From the NCBI RefSeq assembly GCF_022836435.1, contig NZ_BQXC01000001.1, positions 1,252,121-1,316,120 on the forward strand: DNA of 64,000 nt, read 5' to 3'. This stretch comes from Nitrosomonas sp. PY1 (GTDB lineage Bacteria > Pseudomonadota > Gammaproteobacteria > Burkholderiales > Nitrosomonadaceae). Below the pieces are notes generated by a model. The model was given only the letters and a program-made list of their open reading frames with translations. It made no database searches and had not been told where the DNA came from. Shown here one piece after another: positions 57,771 through 64,000 of the stretch (its first letter is position 1; each line of letters starts with the position of its first letter). Both the position numbers and the translations under genes were made by a program.

Positions 57771-58073
57771 TCAAGTATTGACAACTGGATAGAGGCCTTG
57801 GTATACAACGCCATGGCGTGGCTCCGTCATCCAATCTGCGACTGTATCGCGCCAAACCGAATAATGCTTGGTTTCTTTATGTGCCGCTGCATCTTGTTTT
57901 GTTTTATAGGCTTCGTAAAAAACAAACTTCATTGGATCTTCAGCGGACTGAAGAATGTCAAAGTGCAAATTGCCTGGTTCGAGAATTGAATTTTCGTGAT
58001 TTAATTGAGAAGCTGCTTTGAAAGCTTCAATTTTGTCGGATTTGACAGAGACGTAAACGATTGTAACGTGCAT
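57771..58073 (-). CDS. Antibiotic-biosynthesis monooxygenase (ABM) domain protein
   Basis: A 100-aa single-domain protein of the ABM/LsrG-like ferredoxin fold (VTIVYVSVKSDKIEAFKAAS, EPGNLHFDILQS, FVFYEAYKTKQDAAAHKET, HYSVWRDTV). These small proteins act as cofactor-free monooxygenases, isomerases or heme-degrading enzymes; the exact activity is not readable. An AAGGAG ribosome site lies 5 bases upstream of the ATG. One base separates its stop from the next start, that of the iron-type alcohol dehydrogenase, so they form a two-gene unit. Confidence 0.85.
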   Translation of the reverse strand: MHVTIVYVSVKSDKIEAFKAASQLNHENSILEPGNLHFDILQSAEDPMKFVFYEAYKTKQDAAAHKETKHYSVWRDTVADWMTEPRHGVVYQGLYPVVNT

Positions 58074-58119
58074 TTTTACTCCTTGAACGGTTTAGAGGTT
58101 GTGTAGTTCAATCTAAGTT

Positions 58120-58596
58120 TTAGTTTTCAATGCTACTTTTAATGCTATCGGATTTATATTTCCACCGTAACCATATCCTTAATCGCCTAAATTCATTTGC
58201 TTCAATTCTGTCTGGAAGTATTACGACGCTACAAAAAGGCGATAGCAATACTGGTTTTTCAAGCTTGAAAATTAACACAGTCAGCACGGGTGTAACGAAT
58301 GAATTCGGCATAATCAGGCAACGGATCGATTTTTTCGATCGTGTGGTAACTGTATATTGCATCTTTTCAAACAAATCAAAAGCAATCACTGCATTATTGC
58401 TTAAAAGCAAAGCGTCTTGCCTCAAGTAATAAATACAGCTAAAGATTATGGCGAGAATGATTAATATTTTAATCGTTACTGTTAAAGTTAATAGCCAAAT
58501 GATAATCACCGCTACGCAGTGACTAGTGATCAGTATCACTGCAAGTAAATAAGAAGGTTGTAAATTAACGTGTATGTGATCGAATTTGTTTGTCAT
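58120..58596 (-). CDS. ygfX: YgfX-like inner membrane protein
   Basis: A 158-aa protein with two close membrane segments near the N-terminus (LLAVILITSHCVAVIIIWLL and IKILIILAIIFSCIYYL) and a C-terminal cytosolic part ending in VVILPDRIEANEFRRLRIWLRW. That last motif (L-P-D...F-R-R-L-R-x-W-L-R) is the hallmark of YgfX. YgfX is usually next to sdhE (ygfY) and was proposed to affect succinate dehydrogenase assembly or the cytoskeleton. No sdhE is in view. Family call rests on weak overall similarity plus this motif. Confidence 0.6.
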   Translation of the reverse strand: MTNKFDHIHVNLQPSYLLAVILITSHCVAVIIIWLLTLTVTIKILIILAIIFSCIYYLRQDALLLSNNAVIAFDLFEKMQYTVTTRSKKSIRCLIMPNSFVTPVLTVLIFKLEKPVLLSPFCSVVILPDRIEANEFRRLRIWLRWKYKSDSIKSSIEN

Positions 58597-58761
58597 CAAT
58601 CCAAAAAACTCAGAAAAACCGATAAATTAAAATGGCCTTTGCTATGATTGCAACTTTTGCCATTAATCATATGATTCTTTCGCATATTAATAAAAACAAA
58701 CCAACCAAATCATAAATGAAAAACGGATCAACACCTTTTAATTAGGTCGAGTAAAACACGA

Positions 58762-60468
58762 ATGGATCATAATATTACGCTTATTTCTACAATTGCTGCC
58801 GCGTTCGGTTTGGCGCTTGTTTTTGGATTTATTGCGGAGAAAATTAAAGTACCGGCATTGGTAGGTTATTTGCTTGCTGGAATTGTCATCAGCCCTAATA
58901 CACCAGGCTATGTTGGGGATATTGGAATTGCTGCGCAGCTTTCTGAGATTGGAGTAATGCTCTTGATGTTTGGTGTGGGCTTACACTTCTCTTTGAATGA
59001 TTTACTTGCGGTCAAGCGTATTGCGGTACCCGGAGCTATTGTTCAAATGACTGTGGCAACAGTACTGGGAACTATCGTGGCCATGAGTTGGGGATGGACT
59101 TTCGGGAGTGGTTTGGTGTTGGGGCTTTCCTTGTCCTGCGCAAGTACGGTTGTTTTATTACAGGCCATAGAATCGCGTGGTTTGCTTGAAAGCATGAATG
59201 GTCGAATTGCAGTTGGTTGGCTGATTGTTGAAGACTTGGTCACGGTATTGATTCTGGTTTTACTACCGACTTTTGCAGTCATGCTGGGTGGATCGGATTC
59301 AACCGCGGATCCAGCCAATTCTTGGTGGATGAATATAGGCATTACGCTACTATTGGTTTTCGTATTTATTGCCATCATGTTGATTGTCGGACGACGGTTC
59401 TTACCTTGGTTATTATTGCAGGTAGCGGGAACTGGTTCACGGGAATTATTTACACTCACTGTGATTGCTTCGGCTATTTGCATTGCTTTTATAGCTGCTA
59501 AATTATTTAATGTTTCGTTTGCATTGGGTGCATTCTTTGCTGGCATGGTCATGCGCGAATCGCACTTCAGTCACCGTGCGGCGGAAGAATCCTTGCCCCT
59601 GCGGGATGCTTTTTCGGTATTATTTTTTGTATCCGTTGGCATGTTGTTTGATCTGCATATTTTTGTGGATGAGCCGCTGCAAGTCCTCAGTGTGGTCGGC
59701 ATCATTATTATCGGTAAATCTTTAGCAGCATTGTTGCTAGTATTGATATTACGTTACCCTTTGAGCACCGCACTGACAGTTGCTGCAAGCCTAGGTCAAA
59801 TTGGTGAATTCTCATTTATTTTGGCAGGACTAGGTGTGTCACTTGGATTGTTATCGTCGCAGGGAATGAGTTTGGTCCTGGCGGGTGCAATTATTTCTAT
59901 CGCGTTCAATCCCATTGCTTTTGGTGCGGTTGCGCCGATTCGAAACTGGCTATTGAAACATTCGGCATTGGCGCGTAAATATGAAAATCGAGATGACCCG
60001 TACGCTGAATTACCGATGAATACCGAAAGTAAATTCCTTCAAGGGCAGGTTGTTTTGGTAGGGTATGGGCACGTAGGCAAGCGAATTGGGGAAGGGCTCA
60101 TGGAATATGATATTCCGTTTGTCGTTGCAGAACAAAAGCGGGAACTGGTGCAGGATTTACGCAAACAGGGAATCAAAGCCGTATCGGGTGATGCTGCAGA
60201 ACCTTCCGTTTTGATTCAAGCACATATTACAAATGCTACCATGCTAATTATCGCAACTCCTGATCTATTTGATACGAAGTCAGTAGTTGACACGGCTCGT
60301 ACCCTTAATCCAGAGATTGAAATTGTTGTTCACGCACGTACTGAAGATGAAACGATGTTATTACGAAAATATAATATCGGCACGATCTTCTTTGAACAGG
60401 AAGAATTGGCGAAAAATATGACGCGCCATATACTCAACCGTTTCAATAGCAAAACTAAAAAAGCTTAA
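58762..60468 (+). CDS. Monovalent cation:proton antiporter, KefB/YbaL type
   Basis: Inner-membrane CPA2 antiporter of 568 aa: about 12 hydrophobic segments (1-395) with LVGYLLAGIVISPNTPGYV, GVGLHFSLNDLL and FNVSFALGAFFAGMVM, then a cytosolic TrkA-N/RCK domain (about 430-545). The nucleotide loop GYGHVGKRIG follows GQVVLV near 430. Domain order and length fit YbaL or KefB; glutathione gating as in KefB/KefC is not certain. It likely exports potassium in exchange for protons under stress. Confidence 0.9.
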   Translation: MDHNITLISTIAAAFGLALVFGFIAEKIKVPALVGYLLAGIVISPNTPGYVGDIGIAAQLSEIGVMLLMFGVGLHFSLNDLLAVKRIAVPGAIVQMTVATVLGTIVAMSWGWTFGSGLVLGLSLSCASTVVLLQAIESRGLLESMNGRIAVGWLIVEDLVTVLILVLLPTFAVMLGGSDSTADPANSWWMNIGITLLLVFVFIAIMLIVGRRFLPWLLLQVAGTGSRELFTLTVIASAICIAFIAAKLFNVSFALGAFFAGMVMRESHFSHRAAEESLPLRDAFSVLFFVSVGMLFDLHIFVDEPLQVLSVVGIIIIGKSLAALLLVLILRYPLSTALTVAASLGQIGEFSFILAGLGVSLGLLSSQGMSLVLAGAIISIAFNPIAFGAVAPIRNWLLKHSALARKYENRDDPYAELPMNTESKFLQGQVVLVGYGHVGKRIGEGLMEYDIPFVVAEQKRELVQDLRKQGIKAVSGDAAEPSVLIQAHITNATMLIIATPDLFDTKSVVDTARTLNPEIEIVVHARTEDETMLLRKYNIGTIFFEQEELAKNMTRHILNRFNSKTKKA

Positions 60469-60533
60469 GTTTAATGGCTATTAAATAAATACGACCTAAA
60501 TAATTTAATTAATTCGCATGGGGGCGCGCAGTA

Positions 60534-60836
60534 ATGACTGAACAATCTTATATTGGTATCGATCAAGATGAAAATGGCGGTTTAACGCATTTAGGTCGCA
60601 TCGTTAGAGATGCTTGGGTCTTTGATATTTTACCTGAAACAGAAACCTGTGCAGGTTGGGATAGGGGACAGATGCAAGTTTTATATGAGAAAGTCTATGA
60701 AGCATGGGAACCATACGCGCATTTGCCGAGCCGATTACCGGATGATTTACGCAAACGACATACAGAAATCTATGCAACAGCTATCACGCACGCCAAGAAA
60801 AAAGGCTGGAATGCAGAACTCAAGGATGATGATTAA
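60534..60836 (+). CDS. Conserved-looking small cytosolic protein, unknown
   Basis: A 100-aa acidic protein with no recognised domain. It opens SYIGIDQDENGGLTHLGRI and contains VFDILPETETCAGWDRGQ and a C-terminal helix HAKKKGWNAE. GGGGGCG lies 8-9 bases before the ATG, so it is probably translated. It is 65 bp after the antiporter gene on the same strand and ends 5 bp before a convergent unknown gene. Confidence 0.7.
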   Translation: MTEQSYIGIDQDENGGLTHLGRIVRDAWVFDILPETETCAGWDRGQMQVLYEKVYEAWEPYAHLPSRLPDDLRKRHTEIYATAITHAKKKGWNAELKDDD

Positions 60837-60841
60837 AAGCT

Positions 60842-61246
60842 TTATTGGTGCGTTGGAAAACGAATAATCCGTGCTGGTCCGTCGAGTTTTTCCTTAGTGA
60901 CTAACAATTGAAGCGCAGTTTGGAATTCACTGTGTAAGCGTCGCGTCATTTCCGATATGTTTTCTCGATAATAAACGGCTTCATAAGCAACTGGCTGGTC
61001 CAACGCGTCGCGTGCATGTGGGTTAAAATTTTGCCAGGCCAAATCAATCCAACATTTGCGTTCTCCATCGATAAACACAAATTCTTCACGGTCTACGATG
61101 GCCATATATTGCATGCTTCGGATCGGAACGAATAAATGTTGTGTAGTACAACGAGCCAGTAAAGTAATTGCCAGGTTGTAAATGTTTGCGGGAAGATAAC
61201 ATGTCTCGCGCTTGATTTCAGCATCTCTATAACAAGTGATTTCCAT
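60842..61246 (-). CDS. Unknown small protein
   Basis: A protein of about 134 aa from the ATG at 61246 (MEITCYRDAEIKRETCYLP); the frame extends eight codons further to 61270. It contains LFVPIRSMQYMAIVDREEFVFIDGE and HSEFQTALQLLVTKEKLDGP. No membrane segment, signal or known motif is seen. It converges on the previous small gene. Codon usage looks like its neighbours, so I think it is real. Confidence 0.65.
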   Translation of the reverse strand: MEITCYRDAEIKRETCYLPANIYNLAITLLARCTTQHLFVPIRSMQYMAIVDREEFVFIDGERKCWIDLAWQNFNPHARDALDQPVAYEAVYYRENISEMTRRLHSEFQTALQLLVTKEKLDGPARIIRFPTHQ

Positions 61247-61345
61247 AATTTTTTGAGTTTCTAATAACAATATTAGAAAATTAACCGATTAAATTTTTAA
61301 TATTTCAAGCCATTAATTTCTACTAATAAATCTCCTCAAATACGT

Positions 61346-62803
61346 GTGAAAACAAAAGAAAAGCTACCACGCGCGCGAAGCAATCTAAAAACCATTGCGA
61401 CTTTACTGCCTTATTTACTGGAATTTAAAAGTAGAGTCATTATTGCGCTTAGTTTACTGATCCTGGCAAAACTTGCCAACGTATCAGTACCATTAGTTCT
61501 AAAAGAAATTGTCGATGCATTAGATTCTTCGCGTACTGTATTGGTTTTACCGGTTTTTCTGTTATTAGGTTATGGCGCTTTACGATTAAGCAGTACTTTA
61601 TTCGGTGAGCTGCGTGATGCGATTTTTGCTAAGGTAACGCAACGCGCAATTCGACGAATTGCTAATCGGGTTTTCTTGCACTTACATTCACTATCCTTAC
61701 GATTTCATTTAGAGCGTCAGATGGGTGGCGTTTCCCGTGATATTGAACGTGGTACGCGCGGCATTTCTTTCTTGATGAATTTTATGCTGTTCAATATCTT
61801 GCCCACGTTATTAGAAATCGGGTTGGTAATGATCATTCTCATCAATCAGTATGATATCTGGATTGCCATTATTACATTTACAACCTTAATTGCCTATATC
61901 GCTTTGACATTAATCGTAACTGAGTGGCGCATGATTTTCCGTCGCACGATGAATACCATGGATTCAAAAGCTAACACACAAGCAATTGACAGCTTATTGA
62001 ACTATGAAACGGTCAAGTACTTTGGTAATGAAAACTGGGAAGCGCAACGCTATGATATACATTTACAGTCCTGGGAAAAAGCCGCTATCCGCAATCAAGT
62101 ATCATTAGCTACGCTAAATGCTGGACAAAGCGCAATTATTGCGATTGGCATGACACTATTGATGTTCTTTGCCGCGGATAAAGTAATCGAAGGTAGCATG
62201 ACGCTGGGCGATCTGGTATTAATCAATACCATTATGCTACAACTATACATGCCGCTGCATTTTTTGGGTTTCGTGTACCGGGAAATTAAACACGCATTAG
62301 CTGATATGGAACAAATGTTTCTATTACTGAATGAGAATCGTGAAATCCAAGATAAACCAGGCGCCCAGGCACTTAAAATTACAAATGCTAGCGTTCGATT
62401 TGATCATGTTAATTTCAGTTATGAATCTAATCGACAAATTCTATTCGATATCAGTTTTGATATTCCAGCAGGGCAAAACGTCGCTGTTGTAGGTCATAGC
62501 GGTTCCGGAAAATCTACTTTGGCGCGCTTGCTATTTCGTTTCTATGACGTGCAATCTGGCAGTATAACCATCGATCAACAAGATATTCGCGATGTCACAC
62601 AACAAAGTTTACGGGCTGTACTAGGTATTGTGCCGCAAGATACCGTGTTATTTAATGACACCATTTACCACAACATCGCTTATGGGCAACCGGATGCGAC
62701 AGAGCAAGCCGTTTATTCGTCAGCAGATTCTGCGCATATTCATAGCTTCATTGGGGGCCTTCCGAAGAAATATGAAACCATTGTTGGCGAACGTGGTTTG
62801 AAG
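61346..62803 (+). pseudogene. Atm1/HMT1-type ABC exporter, 5' part, split by IS1595-type element
   Basis: Fused membrane-plus-ATPase exporter of the AtmA/Atm1 group, which moves glutathione-linked or iron-sulfur-related compounds. The start is a GTG at 61346. The membrane domain (about 1-320) has family blocks such as FEIGLVMIILINQYDIW-like segments and NYETVKYFGNE. The ATPase domain has Walker A GHSGSGKST near 383-391 and the Q-loop in LGIVPQDTVLFND. The gene is cut after GERGLK, just before the ABC signature LSGGE. Without the element the frame reads straight into [13 protein letters not shown] at 63926. As it stands it lacks the signature and Walker B. Confidence 0.92.
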
Positions 62804-63917
62804 CGTGCTTATCCGGTTAACTCCCAAGGTAGCTAGATGTAGTAGTGGGCCGTGATTTTTTTGTATAAAGTTCAGCATACGTCGGCGCAGTGACATCACC
62901 AGCAATGCCAAGCAGGGAACGGAATGCGTTGAAAGGGTAGAAACGGCGGTTGAATCGAAACGTGAATTCGTTGAGATAGGCTTGCAGGTGTTGCGGGCTG
63001 ACGCCGTGGTGAATGCCACGTAACCATGTTTTGAGATTGGAGAACACGAGGTGAATGATGGGCAGAAAAGTTTCGGCAACTTGCATGTCGCCACGTTCCG
63101 CAACGGCGGTATGAAGATACCCTCGCTTTTCAAGCGCCGCGTAGCCGCTCCAGTCATCGGTAATGATGGTGGCGCCTGGCGTAACGACGCGCTCAATGAA
63201 ACCGCCCAACGATTTGGCACTGCGGTCTGGCACCACAGCGAGCCGAACACGTCCGGCGTAACGCCCAGTCCTCCGCTTATTGAGGCTGCCACCGTGCTTG
63301 CGCTGTTTAACCTCGACCGCACCGGCGACGAGAACCATGTCGTGAACGCCTCGACCCTTGCCGCGAGTACGTCCTCCGACGTAGGTTTCATCGGCCTCGA
63401 CGGCATCGAAGGGGTTGCCACCAATCCGATCTTGGTCGGGACGCACCATGCCGACCCGCAGTTTGTGGAGAATCTGGAAAGCAGTCTCATAACGCGACAG
63501 CCCGAGTTGCCGCTGGAATTGGGCAGCAGACATACCGGGTGTTTGGCTGGCAACCAAGTAGGCTGCCCAGAACCATACGGAGAGAGGTGTGTGGGTGCGT
63601 TCCATGACGGTGCCCGCAGTGAGGCTCGTGTCTCGGTTGCAGTGACGGCACCGACAAACGCTGGGGCGATTGGCGAAGCGATAAGGCTCTCCGAGTGTGC
63701 CGCAGTAGTCACAAACGAATCCGTCGCTCCATCGGGCGCGCTCAAGATAGGCCGCGCAGGCCGCTTCGTTCGGGAACAGTCGCTGAAAATCAGGAAGCGA
63801 GCGAGGGAACGGCAAATCGTCTCGCTCAAGCACGTCGATAACCATGACCACCTCAGGTTGGCGCAGATGCTCAACATACTACCGGTAGTGGGCTTGGGAG
63901 ACAACCGGATAAGCACG
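62804..63917 (-). mobile_element. IS1595-family insertion sequence in the ABC exporter gene
   Basis: A 1114-bp element. Its ends are inverted repeats beginning CGTGCTTATCCGGTT and continuing CTCCCAAG after two differing bases. The 8-bp direct repeat GTTTGAAG flanks it at 62796-62803 and 63918-63925, the target-duplication size of IS1595-type elements. The element is clearly richer in G and C than its surroundings, which points to recent arrival from another kind of host. Confidence 0.95.
62817..63851 (-). CDS. IS1595-family transposase
   Basis: A DDE-type transposase of up to 344 aa (GTG at 63851 or ATG at 63845). The N-terminal zinc-ribbon has cysteines in VCDYCGTLG and CRCRHCN. The catalytic core includes [18 protein letters not shown] with the first aspartate and [11 protein letters not shown] with the second, and ends with [20 protein letters not shown]. 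The frame is intact, so the element may be active. Long frames on both strands across it are shadows caused by its high GC content. Confidence 0.93.
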   Translation of the reverse strand: MVMVIDVLERDDLPFPRSLPDFQRLFPNEAACAAYLERARWSDGFVCDYCGTLGEPYRFANRPSVCRCRHCNRDTSLTAGTVMERTHTPLSVWFWAAYLVASQTPGMSAAQFQRQLGLSRYETAFQILHKLRVGMVRPDQDRIGGNPFDAVEADETYVGGRTRGKGRGVHDMVLVAGAVEVKQRKHGGSLNKRRTGRYAGRVRLAVVPDRSAKSLGGFIERVVTPGATIITDDWSGYAALEKRGYLHTAVAERGDMQVAETFLPIIHLVFSNLKTWLRGIHHGVSPQHLQAYLNEFTFRFNRRFYPFNAFRSLLGIAGDVTAPTYAELYTKKSRPTTTSSYLGS

Positions 63918-63925
63918 GTTTGAAG

Positions 63926-64000
63926 TTATCTGGAGGGGAGAAGCAACGTGTCGCTATCGCTCGGACAATCCTTAAAAATCCAGCCATCCTAGTATTTGAT
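63926..64000 (+). pseudogene. Atm1-type ABC exporter, 3' part, cut by window end
   Basis: Continuation of the exporter broken at 62803. After the right copy of the target duplication the frame reads [20 protein letters not shown] and on to ILVFD, i.e. the ABC signature, the following helix and the start of Walker B. The rest lies beyond the window. Reading through the single target copy gives an unbroken ancestral frame. Confidence 0.92.

Noticed and set aside
63051-63923. Long plus-strand open frame (290 codons) across the IS1595 element, and a 398-codon minus-strand frame at 62720-63916
   Set aside because: Both are shadows of the transposase frame. High GC lowers stop frequency; neither has a family-like sequence, and the zinc-ribbon/DDE transposase frame explains the region.

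Overview
The window reads as the chromosome of an AT-leaning betaproteobacterium, most likely of the Nitrosomonas (ammonia-oxidiser) kind. This rests on betaproteobacterial gene order (fur next to bamE-dapB, dapA-bamC, cbpA-cbpM), a complete System I cytochrome c maturation operon, many signalling genes and several IS elements. No 16S rRNA or amo/hao gene is present, so the genus is inference only.

Layout. 1-2139: map (5' cut by the window edge), rph, rdgB. 2265-6153, minus strand: a former operon of low-molecular-weight tyrosine phosphatase, adhC and fghA. Both glutathione-dependent formaldehyde genes are dead: adhC has a lost start, three frameshifts and a nonsense codon, and fghA has several lesions plus a 1430-bp IS5-like insertion. 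6470-11535: an HDOD protein, a degenerate EAL-HDOD protein, an APC permease and a Crp/Fnr regulator. 12231-14194: an OmpA-domain protein overlapping an ExeA-like ATPase. 14355-22364: housekeeping and envelope genes (hemJ, M32 carboxypeptidase, pbpG, plsC-like, apaH, dapB, bamE, fur, mltB). 22524-26504: a strong Fur box, a 751-aa exported protein made of two related halves, and a frameshifted diheme cytochrome. 26505-27631: a 1.1-kb gene desert with an inverted pair of perfect DnaA boxes. 27632-35897: a CBS protein, then ccmABCDEFGHI. 35929-41671: bcp-like peroxiredoxin, clpB with a sigma-32-like promoter, dapA, bamC. 41679-49871: L,D-transpeptidase, an eight-repeat exported protein, a small membrane protein, a PhoX/DUF839 Tat substrate, cbpA-cbpM, an HtrA protease, a DUF2235 hydrolase. 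50014-51332: IS256-family element with a frameshifted transposase. 51401-62803: a GGDEF-EAL hybrid with a substituted catalytic EAL residue, an Aer-like chemoreceptor, an iron-containing alcohol dehydrogenase coupled to an ABM-domain protein, YgfX-like protein, a KefB/YbaL antiporter, two unknown small proteins, and an Atm1-type ABC exporter split by a GC-rich IS1595-family element (62804-63917, 8-bp target duplication).

How it fits together. Ccm genes supply covalent haem attachment, which the diheme cytochrome and the organism's respiratory chain would need. The Fur box ties the 751-aa protein, and probably the cytochrome, to iron supply. Decay of adhC/fghA implies that glutathione-linked formaldehyde oxidation is dispensable here or is done elsewhere in the genome. 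The best candidate for something undescribed is the Fur-box, duplicated-domain exported protein and diheme cytochrome locus. The split OmpA/ExeA-like pair and the eight-repeat exported protein come next.
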